From the NCBI GenBank assembly GCA_044450465.1, contig JBIOJB010000056.1, positions 1-20,199 on the forward strand: a DNA stretch of 20,199 nt, given 5' to 3'. Of the stretch, positions 1-7,474 are shown piece after piece. The notes beneath the pieces were generated by a model that did no database searches, was not told the origin of the DNA, and was given only the letters and a program-made list of their open reading frames with translations. Within the stretch, counting starts at the first letter, position 1. Each line of letters starts with the position of its first letter. Origin of the DNA: JBIOJB01 sp044450465. GTDB taxonomy: Bacteria; Chloroflexota; Dormibacteria; Dormibacterales; Dormibacteraceae. The position numbers and the translations under genes were made by a program.

Positions 1-422
1 GCCTGAGCCTGGCCTTCCAGGGCACCGACCAGCCGCCGGGTCATCACGTGGGTCCGCGGAATCAGCTGTTGAAGCGCGCTCAGGCCTTTGGTCGTGAGCT
101 TGATGACCTTGCGACGTCCGTCGCGAGAATCCCTCTCCGTGCGGATCAATCCGCGCCCGCTCAACCTGGCGACGACCTCCGCGACGGTGGAACGGTCGAG
201 CGAGATGCGACGTCCGAGGGTCTGCTGGTCCAGGCCGGGCTCGCCATAGAGGGCGTTGAGCGCGGCGAATTGAGGCGATGTGATCGTGTGTGAAACCTCC
301 TCGTCCCACAGAAAGTTCATCGCCTGCACCGCACGTCGCAGGAGGTGACCCGGATGCTGCATGAGGTCCTCCGGCTCCGGATCGGCAGGATCTCGCGGTG
401 CCGACGGAGCGGTGCTTGTCAC
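1..422 (-). CDS. MarR-family transcriptional regulator (C-terminus cut by window edge)
   Basis: The minus-strand reading frame gives a winged-helix MarR protein. A dimerisation helix (GHLLRRAVQAMNFLWDEEV) is followed by the recognition region (TLGRRISLDRSTVAEVVARL) and the wing (GLIRTERDSRDGRRKVIKLT). The frame runs off the window start, so only the last dimerisation helix is missing. Two starts are possible. GTG at 422 overlaps the upstream permease stop as GTGA, like the other junctions in this operon. ATG at 362 has GGAGG five bases upstream and would remove 20 low-complexity residues. Being last in a transporter operon that diverges from protocatechuate genes, it probably senses an aromatic acid, as Streptomyces PcaV (also MarR family) does. 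That role is inferred; the MarR assignment is firm. Confidence 0.88.
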   Translation of the reverse strand, partial: MTSTAPSAPRDPADPEPEDLMQHPGHLLRRAVQAMNFLWDEEVSHTITSPQFAALNALYGEPGLDQQTLGRRISLDRSTVAEVVARLSGRGLIRTERDSRDGRRKVIKLTTKGLSALQQLIPRTHVMTRRLVGALEGQAQ

Positions 423-1438
423 GCCGGCTTCTTCGCGCGATCGGAGACGGCGTCCGCGCGGTCGACGACCCGGTAGCCGACTGGCATCAACCTCAAACCG
501 AGCTTCTCCTCGACCGTGCCCCAGAGCCCTCGTGGAAGCGCCAGCGCGAAAAGTACAGCTGTTGCGCCGAGGCCGACCAAGTACCAGGGTCCGCCTTCGG
601 ATTGAATCAGCGTGGTCTGGATCGCGAACAGGATGATGGCGCCCAGGATGGGCCCCTCGAAGGTACCGAGCCCGCCGACCAGCACCATGAAGATCATGTA
701 GGCGCTCCACTGCACGGTGAACACAGAGTTCGGCTCGATGAAGATGGTGTTGGCGGCGATCAGCGCGCCGGCCGCGCCGCAGCCGAAACCGGCCAGGACG
801 AACAAGAGGCGCTTCCGCGCTGCCACGTTGACCCCGAGAGAGCGCGCCGCCACCTCGTCGTCGCGGATCGCCTGGAGCGACGCTCCCAGCGGTGAGCGCA
901 AGAGCCAGAAGAGGGCGCCGAGGAAGACCACCGAGAAAGCGAGGGCGAGCCAGAACGTATAGGCCTGCCTGAAAACTGGATCGATGTGGTAGAGCTGGCT
1001 CAGCGCGATGCCAGTTCCGGCGCCGAGATTCTGGTCCTGGCGCACGACGATCGAGGCCACCTCGGCGATGACCCACATGCCGATCGCAAACTGAGCCGCG
1101 CGTAGGCGCAGCGCAACGAGCGAGATCGGAACCGAGAGCGCCCCGGCAACAAGCATCGCGAGGACCATCGCGATGTATGGCGGCACGCCAAGCCCGGCGA
1201 TGTAGATGGTCGCGTAGGCGCCGATGCCGATGAAGGCCTGCTGGCCCACGGACAGGAGCCCCCCGTAGCCGGCCAGTCCGTTCCACATTGCGGCCAGCAG
1301 AATCAGGATCAATAGCGTCGTCAGCTTCTCGGTCACGTCGCTGCTGAAGAGAAGCGGCACCGTGGCCAGCAAAAGAGCTGCTGCGCCAGTGGTCGCGGTG
1401 AAGATGCCCGACGTCAGCGTCCAGCGGCGCACCCTCAT
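419..1438 (-). CDS. livM: LivM-type ABC transporter permease
   Basis: This is a 339-residue polytopic permease of the HAAT (LIV) ABC importer family. It carries the family loop GYGGLLSVGQQAFIGIGAY near the N-terminus and about eight to ten hydrophobic segments. The charged stretch around LGVNVAARKRLLFVLAGF is the typical ATPase-contacting region. The ATG at 1438 is chosen because it overlaps the preceding permease stop (ATGA) and because a longer frame back to 1594 adds arginine-rich, non-family sequence that is a shadow of the other permease. With LivH it forms the membrane channel. The family carries branched-chain amino acids but also amides, urea and aromatic acids; the pca genes next door favour an aromatic substrate here. 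The C-terminal tail after the last helix is polar and short. Confidence 0.93.
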   Translation of the reverse strand: MRVRRWTLTSGIFTATTGAAALLLATVPLLFSSDVTEKLTTLLILILLAAMWNGLAGYGGLLSVGQQAFIGIGAYATIYIAGLGVPPYIAMVLAMLVAGALSVPISLVALRLRAAQFAIGMWVIAEVASIVVRQDQNLGAGTGIALSQLYHIDPVFRQAYTFWLALAFSVVFLGALFWLLRSPLGASLQAIRDDEVAARSLGVNVAARKRLLFVLAGFGCGAAGALIAANTIFIEPNSVFTVQWSAYMIFMVLVGGLGTFEGPILGAIILFAIQTTLIQSEGGPWYLVGLGATAVLFALALPRGLWGTVEEKLGLRLMPVGYRVVDRADAVSDRAKKPA

Positions 1439-2313
1439 GCGCGAGACCCCCAGGGTCGCCGGGCGCCGCCAAACCTGACGACCAGAACCGCGAGGAACAG
1501 CAGATGACCTGCCAGCACCGGGTACTCGGGGTTGATCTGCGCGCCGATGTTCTGGGCGACACCGAGCGCGATGCCGCCGAGCAGTGTTCCCCACAGCGAG
1601 CCCATGCCACCGATGACCACTGCTTCGAACGCGAAGATCAGTTGGAGCGGGCCGCTCACCGGATCGAACACCGATCGAATCGCCAGGAAGAGCCCGCCCA
1701 AGCCTGCCACCGCGACGGCTACGGCGGTCGCCCGAGCGTATACGCCGCGGCTGTCGATGCCGATCAGCTCCGCGGCGTCGGGATCCTCGGCGGTGGCGCG
1801 CATCCGCCAGCCGGTTCGGGTGCGGGTCAGGAAGAGATGAAGCCCACCGAATACAACCACCGCCACGGCCAGCACCGCCACACCAAGGGCCGGGAAGGTG
1901 ATACCGCCGGGCAGGATCCAGCTCGCGGTGGTGAGCGATCCAGCCTTCGCGCCGAGGTAGCGAACATCCGGCGAGAACGCGATCACGAGCAGGTTCTGAA
2001 TCACGATCGACAGTCCGAAAGTGGCCAGCAGCGGCACCAGTAGGCCCGCTTTGAGAGCGCGCTCGAGGATCGTGAGCTGGAGCACGTAGCCCAGGACGAG
2101 CATCACTGGCAGGGCGACCAGGAAAGCCACCAGCGGCGAAGCGCCGGTGCGATCCACGATGACAAAAGTGACGTAGGCGCCCAGCACAGCTACGTCGCCG
2201 TGAGCCAGGTTAATGATCCGCATCACGCCGAACATGAGCGAAAGCCCGCAGGCCAGCACGGCGTAGAAGGCGCCCAGGAAGATCCCCTGCAGAATCGCGT
2301 TGACGAAGGTCAC
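1435..2313 (-). CDS. livH: LivH-type ABC transporter permease
   Basis: This 292-residue protein is the second permease of the LIV/HAAT importer. It opens with NAILQGIFLGAFYAVLACGL and the diagnostic FGVMRIINLAHGDVAVLGAY motif. The loop DPDAAELIGIDSRGVYARAT is the usual coupling-helix region, and EAVVIGGMGSLWGTLLGG lies near the C-terminus. The GTG at 2313 overlaps the upstream ATPase stop as GTGA. A longer frame to 2424 would add arginine-rich sequence lying inside the ATPase gene, so it is rejected. It pairs with LivM to form the translocation pore. Family and role are clear; the transported compound is not shown by the sequence. Confidence 0.93.
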   Translation of the reverse strand: MTFVNAILQGIFLGAFYAVLACGLSLMFGVMRIINLAHGDVAVLGAYVTFVIVDRTGASPLVAFLVALPVMLVLGYVLQLTILERALKAGLLVPLLATFGLSIVIQNLLVIAFSPDVRYLGAKAGSLTTASWILPGGITFPALGVAVLAVAVVVFGGLHLFLTRTRTGWRMRATAEDPDAAELIGIDSRGVYARATAVAVAVAGLGGLFLAIRSVFDPVSGPLQLIFAFEAVVIGGMGSLWGTLLGGIALGVAQNIGAQINPEYPVLAGHLLFLAVLVVRFGGARRPWGSRA

Positions 2314-3035
2314 GCGCCGCCTCCGCCGGCTGCCTGGCGAAGTCCGAAATAGGCGTCGATGACCCGTTCCCGGTCGAGAGTCCTGGCATCCCCCTCGAGG
2401 ACGATCTTGCCCTCGAGCAGGCACACGACTCGGTCGGCCACCTGCAGCGACCGGCTGAGGTCCTGCTCGACGAGCAGAATCGTGGTGCCCTCGCCGATCA
2501 CGCCCGTCAGAGACCGATACACGGCGTCGACGACCACCGGTGCCAGTCCCAGCGACAGCTCGTCGAGCAGCAAAAGGCGCGGATTGCTCATCAGTGCTCG
2601 TCCGATGGCCACCGCCTGCTGCTCGCCACCCGACAGATTGGCTGCAGGCATGTGCTGCCTGGCCTTGAGGAGTGGAAAGACTTCGAGCACAGCGTCCACG
2701 TTCCAGCGCCCGCGCCGGCCACGGACGGCCGCTGCGCGCAGGTTCTCGTCCACAGTCAGACCGCTGAACAGGCGCCTGCCTTCGGGCACAAGGGCGATGC
2801 CCGCCGCCACCCGGCGGTGCGCAGGCAGTCGAGTCACATCGCTGCCGTCGAAAAGGACTCGCCCCGAATGTGGCCGGTGGGCACCCGCGATCGTGCGCAG
2901 AAGGGTGGTCTTGCCCGCGCCGTTGGCGCCGATGAGGGCCAGCGTCTCGCCTTGATCGAGGCTGAAGGACACGCCGCGCACCGCCTGGAGCAGCCCATGA
3001 CGGCAGTCGAGGTTGTCGACCTGGAGCAACGTCAC
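2310..3035 (-). CDS. livF: LivF-type ABC transporter ATPase
   Basis: This 241-residue ATP-binding subunit has all core motifs: Walker A GANGAGKTT (residues 36-44), the family PEGRRLF segment at the Q-loop side (84-90), the signature LSGGEQQ (134-140), Walker B RLLLLDE (153-159) and the switch region LLVEQD. Length and motif set match LivF. The GTG start at 3035 overlaps the preceding ATPase stop as GTGA, indicating translational coupling. It forms a heterodimer with the LivG-type ATPase and drives import through LivH and LivM. Confidence 0.95.
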   Translation of the reverse strand: MTLLQVDNLDCRHGLLQAVRGVSFSLDQGETLALIGANGAGKTTLLRTIAGAHRPHSGRVLFDGSDVTRLPAHRRVAAGIALVPEGRRLFSGLTVDENLRAAAVRGRRGRWNVDAVLEVFPLLKARQHMPAANLSGGEQQAVAIGRALMSNPRLLLLDELSLGLAPVVVDAVYRSLTGVIGEGTTILLVEQDLSRSLQVADRVVCLLEGKIVLEGDARTLDRERVIDAYFGLRQAAGGGGA

Positions 3036-3775
3036 GAGCGGTTTCCCAGATAGGCGTCGATCACAGCCGCCTGCGCCACAACAGATTCAGGTGGACCTTC
3101 GGCGATCACGCGACCGGAGTTCATGCACACAAGGCGGCTCACCACCTGCATGAGGACATGGACGATGTGCTCGATCCAAAGAACCGCGATCCCGCCGTCT
3201 CTGAGACCGGCCACGGTCTCAACGAGGGCGGCCGTTTCAGCGTCGGTGAGGCCGGCCGCGATCTCATCGAGCAGCAGGACGACCGGCTCGACGGCAAGAG
3301 CTCTAGCCAGCTCGAGTCGCTTGCGCTGGAGCAGACCCAGGCTCTCGGCTCGTCGGTTGGCCAGGTGCGTCAGCGCGCACCGGTCCAGCACGCTAAGGCA
3401 CAACTCGTTGGCGGCCCTGCCATGCACCCGCGCGCCGGCAGTCGCGCCGACCAACACGTTCTCGAACACCGTCATTCCGCCGAACGGACGCGGCACCTGG
3501 TGGGTGCGTCCAATGCCAAGACGACAGCGCCCTGCCGCGTCCTTGCTGGTCACGTCCTGTCCGTTGAAAAGGACCCTCCCGGCATCTGGGCCAAGTGATC
3601 CCGAGAGAACGTTCAGCAGGGTCGTTTTGCCCGCACCGTTGGGCCCAACGATCCCCACAGCCTCGCCCCGGCCTATAGACAGGCTGATGCCGTCGAGCAC
3701 CGGAAGCGCCCTAAAGCGCTTCTGGACGTCGACCGCGGCAAGCACCGCCCCTTTGGACCCGTCAGCTGGGGCCAC
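3032..3775 (-). CDS. livG: LivG-type ABC transporter ATPase
   Basis: This 247-residue protein is the other ATPase of the importer. Walker A is GPNGAGKTT (44-52), Walker B is VLLLDE (166-171), and a histidine switch is seen in IEHIVHVLM (residues 201-209). The region GIGRTHQVPRPFGGMTVFENV is typical of LivG. The signature loop is unusual: where LivG proteins normally have a LPYG-Q-R/K-type sequence, this one reads SLGLLQRKRLELARAL (145-160), and Walker B is followed by I rather than the usual P (DEIAAGL). The start is GTG at 3775, 14 bases after the binding-protein stop, so it is probably cotranscribed with it. Confidence 0.93.
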   Translation of the reverse strand: MAPADGSKGAVLAAVDVQKRFRALPVLDGISLSIGRGEAVGIVGPNGAGKTTLLNVLSGSLGPDAGRVLFNGQDVTSKDAAGRCRLGIGRTHQVPRPFGGMTVFENVLVGATAGARVHGRAANELCLSVLDRCALTHLANRRAESLGLLQRKRLELARALAVEPVVLLLDEIAAGLTDAETAALVETVAGLRDGGIAVLWIEHIVHVLMQVVSRLVCMNSGRVIAEGPPESVVAQAAVIDAYLGNRS

Positions 3776-3789
3776 TCAAGCCCCGTCCA

Positions 3790-5142
3790 CTACCCCGCGG
3801 TGTAAGGCTGCAATGTGCCCGCGACCGGCACGTTGGGGTCGGCCGAGTCCTCACAGATCACGAAGTCCACCGGCCACTTCGAGACGCCTGACTTCCACTG
3901 GCCGCCGATAATCGGCGTCGTCTGCACGTTGGGGACCGGAGGACCACTGGGGCCGCCGAAAGTGGGCGGCTTGGTCCAGTCGAGATGGCCGACGATCGTG
4001 TCCACCGCCAGAGTCTTCATCGCGTTGGCGACCGCGCTCTTGTTCTTGGGGTTGCCGCTCGCCTTCAGAACCGCATTGGCGACGTCGAATAACGAAAGGC
4101 TGGCTCCCAACTGCTGGTTCCACTGCCTTCCAGTCGATGCCTCGTATCCGGACCCCAACTGCGCGCATGTGGTCCCGGTGAGCGACGATTTGTACGGCCA
4201 GGTTGGCGCCCAGTAGACGCCGGAGGCGAGCCCATCGCCAATCGCCCCGAGCGAGCTCACCTGGGACGGGAACAGGCCGGTCTTGGCGATCTGTGCGATC
4301 TTCACGTGCTTGGTGTAGCCCTGCTGGTGCGCCTGCTGCCAGAACGTCGCGAAGTCCGGTGGGATCGGGAAGGTGTTGAAGATCTGGCAGTCTTCCTGAA
4401 TGAACTTCTGGATCTGCGCCGAGTAGTCGTTGGTCCCGTCCTCATAGGGGCCGGGGTCGACGATGGTGTAGCCGCCGACAGCATGTAGAAGGGGCGCCAG
4501 CGCGCCACGGATGGCGTTGCCGTCGGCATCGTTGGGGTACATGACGCCGACTTTCTTGTTCGTCGGGACCTGCGGCCACAGATGGGTGTAAGCATCCAGG
4601 AACTGCCCGACGCCGAAGCAGTAATGGAAGGCGTACTTGAAGGGCGTGGTCTGATTGGGCTTCCCGTTCATACCGAGGTACCAAGCCTCCCAGGGCACCA
4701 CGGTCGAGATGCAAGGAACGCCGGCCGCCTCGCACGCGGCTGACACCGGGTTCACCGTCTCCGGGGTCGAGGTGGTAAGCATGAGGTCGACCTGCTGGTT
4801 TGCGATGAGGTCGTTGGCCACCTGCGCTCCGACGGTCGAAGTGGACTGGCCGTCGCGGGTCACAATCTCGACCGAGTAGTTCGTACCGCCGATCGAGATC
4901 CCGTTCTGGAAAGCGGTCCTCGCCAGTCCGATGACGTACGGGTCAGGCTCGCCGAACCCTGCCGCGGGGCCAGTCAGCGGGCTGACAAAGCCAATCTTGA
5001 TCGAGCCGCTTGGCGTCGTTGTCGACGATGACAGGCAGGCTTCGAGGAATCCCGGCATCGCGAGACCCCCAAGCACGAGGCCGGTGCCTTTCAGCATTTC
5101 GCGCCTCGTCACTGCAGCCGAAATCAGCTTCCGTTCGCTCAC
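3790..5142 (-). CDS. Periplasmic/lipoprotein substrate-binding protein of LIV-type ABC transporter
   Basis: This 450-residue solute-binding protein belongs to the LivK-like type 1 periplasmic-binding fold (Peripla_BP_6). After the signal sequence comes the family opening IKIGFVSPLTGPAAGFGE, then VEIVTRDGQS, then a long two-lobed body. The N-terminus has a twin-arginine-like TRREMLK motif (RR at 13-14), a hydrophobic stretch and a Cys at 36 in FLEAC, so export by Tat and lipid anchoring is plausible, although the lipobox is imperfect. The GTG at 5142 is chosen because AAGGAG lies at the right distance upstream; a start at 5169 would include the SD in the gene. It is first in the transporter operon and faces the pca genes across a 96-bp gap. 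An aromatic acid is the inferred ligand. Confidence 0.9.
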   Translation of the reverse strand: MSERKLISAAVTRREMLKGTGLVLGGLAMPGFLEACLSSSTTTPSGSIKIGFVSPLTGPAAGFGEPDPYVIGLARTAFQNGISIGGTNYSVEIVTRDGQSTSTVGAQVANDLIANQQVDLMLTTSTPETVNPVSAACEAAGVPCISTVVPWEAWYLGMNGKPNQTTPFKYAFHYCFGVGQFLDAYTHLWPQVPTNKKVGVMYPNDADGNAIRGALAPLLHAVGGYTIVDPGPYEDGTNDYSAQIQKFIQEDCQIFNTFPIPPDFATFWQQAHQQGYTKHVKIAQIAKTGLFPSQVSSLGAIGDGLASGVYWAPTWPYKSSLTGTTCAQLGSGYEASTGRQWNQQLGASLSLFDVANAVLKASGNPKNKSAVANAMKTLAVDTIVGHLDWTKPPTFGGPSGPPVPNVQTTPIIGGQWKSGVSKWPVDFVICEDSADPNVPVAGTLQPYTAG

Positions 5143-5238
5143 CTGACTCTCCTTCCACCTAGGTGTCAAGGCCGACCAAGGTCGATGCTCCGTGTACCGA
5201 CGATCGGAGTTTGAGTCAAGCCATAATCTTCGTCAAGG
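5143..5238. promoter_or_regulatory. Divergent promoter/operator region between transporter and pca operons
   Basis: The 96-bp gap holds several ordered elements. A perfect 10-bp palindrome CACCTAGGTG is at 5156-5165. TTGAGTCAA, a perfect palindrome with a central G, is at 5211-5219. GTCAAG occurs three times on the plus strand (5165-5170, 5215-5220, 5232-5237). CATAAT (5222-5227) could be the -10 of the pca promoter, giving a leader of about five bases. On the minus strand TTGACT (5219-5214) with TACACG 17 bases further on could serve the transporter. TTGAGTCAA therefore overlaps one -35 and abuts the other -10, a good place for a shared MarR operator. Promoter calls are by eye. Confidence 0.45.
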
Positions 5239-5928
5239 GTGTCGAAAGCCGAGCTGGACTCCGAACCGCCCTATCTCTTTCCGGACTACCGATCGTCTTT
5301 GCTGCGGGCGCCGAAGCGTGAGCTGGTGCGCCTGCCCGCGAAATGGTTTCACCTGCTGCCCGGGCCGGTGTTCGGGCGTGTGCCTGTGCATCCCGCCGAC
5401 GCAGATCTGACGCGGCAGCACCGGGGCGAGCCGCTCGGTGAGCGGATCATCGTCACAGGACGAGTGCTCGACGGAGATGGGCGGCCGGTCAGCCACACCC
5501 TGGTCGAGATCTGGCAGGCGAACGCAGCCGGCCGGTACGCGGATCCGGCCGACGGGCACCCGGCGCCAATCGATCCCAACTTCACCGGAGCCGGTCGCTG
5601 CATGACGAATGGCGAGGGCGAGTACCGGTTCGTCACGGTCAAGCCGGGTGCTTACCCGTGGAAGAACCACGCCAACGCATGGCGCCCGGCCCACATCCAC
5701 TTTTCCCTGTTCGGGCCGCAGCTCACGAGCCGCCTGGTGACCCAGATGTACTTTCCTGGAGACCCGCTCATCCCCTTCGACCCCATCCTCAACTCGATTC
5801 CGGACCCTCGCGGCCGCGAGGTCCTCGTGTCAGAGCTCGATCTCGAGACGACGGTTCCCGAGTGGGCGCTCGGCTACCGGTGGGACATCGTGCTGCGAGG
5901 TCGCAACGCCACACCGATGGAGACGTAA
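5239..5928 (+). CDS. pcaH: Protocatechuate 3,4-dioxygenase, beta subunit
   Basis: This 229-residue intradiol dioxygenase subunit carries the non-haem Fe(III) site. By alignment to Pseudomonas putida PcaH, the iron ligands correspond to Tyr100 (AAGRY), Tyr139 (KPGAYPW), His152 and His154 (RPAHIHF). The family hallmarks LVEIWQANAAGRY, DPNFTGAGRCMT and TQMYFPGDPLI are all present, and length is normal. The enzyme opens the ring of protocatechuate between its two hydroxylated carbons to give 3-carboxy-cis,cis-muconate in the cytoplasm. The GTG at 5239 has no proper upstream SD and lies 11 bases after a CATAAT box, so initiation may be near-leaderless. The alpha subunit follows after three bases. 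Confidence 0.96.
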   Translation: MSKAELDSEPPYLFPDYRSSLLRAPKRELVRLPAKWFHLLPGPVFGRVPVHPADADLTRQHRGEPLGERIIVTGRVLDGDGRPVSHTLVEIWQANAAGRYADPADGHPAPIDPNFTGAGRCMTNGEGEYRFVTVKPGAYPWKNHANAWRPAHIHFSLFGPQLTSRLVTQMYFPGDPLIPFDPILNSIPDPRGREVLVSELDLETTVPEWALGYRWDIVLRGRNATPMET

Positions 5929-5931
5929 GGC

Positions 5932-6420
5932 GTGCCGACACCATCGCAGACCGTCGGGCCGTTCTTCGGCTTTGCGCTGCCGTTCGAGGGTGACGCCGCC
6001 GCGGTACCCGCGGGCGACCCCGCTGCCGTCCGGATCGAGGGGCAGGTCATCGACGGCGCCGGCGAACCGGTGCCCGACGCAATCATCGAGGTGTGGGCCG
6101 AGGATCAGCTCGCCCGCTGCAGGACCGATCCTGAAGGAGCCTTTCATTTCACGGCCCGCAAGCCCCGAGCGCGCACCGACGGCGATGGGTCGGTGCACGC
6201 GCCCCACCTCGAGGTGACCGTTTTCTCGCGAGGCCTGCTCCGGCACCTGCTTTCGCGGATGTACTTTCCAGACGAGGGCGTGGCCAACAGCGGGGATCCT
6301 GTCCTCGCGCAGGTGGACCCGCAGCGTCGCGCAACCCTGATCGCGCGAGCAGGCGGCGGCGCGCTTCACTTCGACATCCGCCTCCAGGGCGACGGCGAGA
6401 CAGTCTTCTTCGCGATCTGA
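5932..6420 (+). CDS. pcaG: Protocatechuate 3,4-dioxygenase, alpha subunit
   Basis: This 162-residue subunit begins with the PcaG hallmark TPSQTVGPFFGFALP and contains IIEVWAEDQ, HLEVTVFSRGLLRHLLSRMYFPDE and the closing FDIRLQGDGETVFF. As in known alpha subunits, the iron-binding tyrosines and histidines of PcaH are not conserved; the subunit builds part of the active-site pocket of the alpha-beta dioxygenase. It is somewhat shorter than the roughly 190-200 residues usual for PcaG, with the central region after IIEVWAEDQ compressed. The GTG start lies three bases after the pcaH stop, with GGAG about nine bases upstream, which fits a strict operon. Confidence 0.95.
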   Translation: MPTPSQTVGPFFGFALPFEGDAAAVPAGDPAAVRIEGQVIDGAGEPVPDAIIEVWAEDQLARCRTDPEGAFHFTARKPRARTDGDGSVHAPHLEVTVFSRGLLRHLLSRMYFPDEGVANSGDPVLAQVDPQRRATLIARAGGGALHFDIRLQGDGETVFFAI

Positions 6421-6437
6421 CGGCAGGAGGGATGGCA

Positions 6438-6803
6438 ATGAGCGATGACCTGAGAGAGCGTGGGATGAAGGTGCGCCGCGAGGTCCTGGGTGACGCGCAT
6501 GTGGACGGGGCTGAGGCCGCCGCCACCCCGCTCACCGCCGAATTTCAGGACCTGCTGACCCGGTACGCGTGGGGCGAGATCTGGACGCGGCCGGGCCTCG
6601 ATCGAAGAACGCGGAGCTGCATCACCATCGCGATGCTGGTCGCCCTCGGCCGGCACGAGGAGCTGGCTCTTCACATGCGCGCAGCGCTGACCAACGGCGT
6701 CACCGAGGACGAGATCAAAGAGGTCCTCCTCCAGTGCGCCGTGTACTGCGGTGTGCCCGCCGCGAACTCCGCGTTCCGTACGGCTGCAGCGGTCCTGGCC
6801 TAG
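6438..6803 (+). CDS. pcaC: 4-carboxymuconolactone decarboxylase
   Basis: This roughly 121-residue all-helical protein of the CMD/AhpD-like family has the PcaC signature: RYAWGEIWTRPGLDRRTRS, ITIAMLVALGRHEELALHMRAAL and VTEDEIKEVLLQCAVYCGVPAAN. It decarboxylates 4-carboxymuconolactone to beta-ketoadipate enol-lactone. The ATG at 6438 is preferred over ATG at 6432 because GGAGG (6426-6430) is seven bases away from it but only one base from the earlier ATG. It is third in the pca operon. It is a stand-alone protein rather than the PcaD-PcaC (PcaL) fusion common in many actinobacteria, and neither pcaB nor pcaD is in this window. Confidence 0.96.
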   Translation: MSDDLRERGMKVRREVLGDAHVDGAEAAATPLTAEFQDLLTRYAWGEIWTRPGLDRRTRSCITIAMLVALGRHEELALHMRAALTNGVTEDEIKEVLLQCAVYCGVPAANSAFRTAAAVLA

Positions 6804-6832
6804 TCGAAACTCCAGGAACCTATAGCGACTTG

Positions 6833-6859
6833 TTGACCTTTACCGAGTTTCCTTAAACT
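6833..6859 (+). promoter_or_regulatory. Candidate leaderless promoter for the HTH regulator gene
   Basis: TTGACC (6833-6838) and TAAACT (6854-6859) resemble -35 and -10 boxes with a 15-base spacer. The GTG start at 6866 lies only six bases after the -10, where transcription itself should begin, and there is no SD. This suggests a leaderless mRNA. The spacer is shorter than the usual 17. Confidence 0.45.
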
Positions 6860-6865
6860 ACCCGG

Positions 6866-7474
6866 GTGCCGCGCACCACCGAGACGTCACCCGGCTGGCT
6901 GAGCCTGGATGAGGCCGCCCGGAGGTTGAGCATCCACCCCGCCACGCTTCGGGAGTGGGCGGACAAGGGGAGGATCCATACGGTTCGCACCCCGGGAGGC
7001 CACCGGCGCTTTGCCGCGGCCGACGTCGCAGCGATCGGAACTCCGACGGCCCCGGACTTCTCGCTCTTCCTGAACGCGACGGTCGGGCACGCGCGGCTCG
7101 CGGCCAGCGGTGGCCTGCTGGCGTCAGAGTCCTGGTACGGGCGCTTCGACGAGTCCGCCAAGAACGCCCAGCGGCAGCTCGGCACCGACCTGGTCCAGGC
7201 CCTCGTCGCGTTTCTCGCCAAACCCGACCGCGGCTGGACCGGCGAGATCCACGGGCTCGGCCACCGCTACGCCGACCTGGCCCGGAGCGTCGGCCTCTCG
7301 GTCGGGGACGCGATGCGCGCGTTTCATCTCTTCGATGGGCTTGTCAGGTCGAGCGTCGAGCAGGTCACCGCGGCACACGTCGCGGGCGACCCGGACCTGG
7401 AGCGCCACGTGGGTTGGTTCTTGAACGAAGTGCGTGTGGCCATGGTCGAGTGCCTGACGGATGAGACGGCATGA
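6866..7474 (+). CDS. MerR/BldC-type HTH regulator with helical C-terminal domain
   Basis: This 202-residue protein has an N-terminal excisionase/MerR-like HTH_17 domain (about residues 11-57): WLSLDEAARRLSIHPATLREW followed by the characteristic GGHRRF wing. The remaining 130 residues are predicted helical (RQLGTDLVQALVAFL, LGHRYADLARSVGLSVGDAM, RAFHLFDGLVRSSVEQV). They resemble the RsbRD-N type sensory helical bundle seen in stress-response and Chloroflexota regulators, a resemblance judged by eye. The GTG at 6866 lacks an SD and appears leaderless. The stop overlaps the ATG of the following membrane protein (ATGA), so the two are translationally coupled and probably act together, for example as a regulator with its membrane partner or target. 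Ligand and regulon are unknown. Confidence 0.8.
   Translation: MPRTTETSPGWLSLDEAARRLSIHPATLREWADKGRIHTVRTPGGHRRFAAADVAAIGTPTAPDFSLFLNATVGHARLAASGGLLASESWYGRFDESAKNAQRQLGTDLVQALVAFLAKPDRGWTGEIHGLGHRYADLARSVGLSVGDAMRAFHLFDGLVRSSVEQVTAAHVAGDPDLERHVGWFLNEVRVAMVECLTDETA

Noticed and set aside
3123..3911. Plus-strand open frame of 262 codons
   Set aside because: Antisense to the LivG-type ATPase, with Ser/Arg/Pro-rich low-complexity sequence typical of a shadow frame.
5164..5169. Perfect TTGACA on the minus strand upstream of the binding-protein gene
   Set aside because: At a normal spacer the -10 would fall on the SD and start codon and has no resemblance to a -10 box, so it is unlikely to be a -35.
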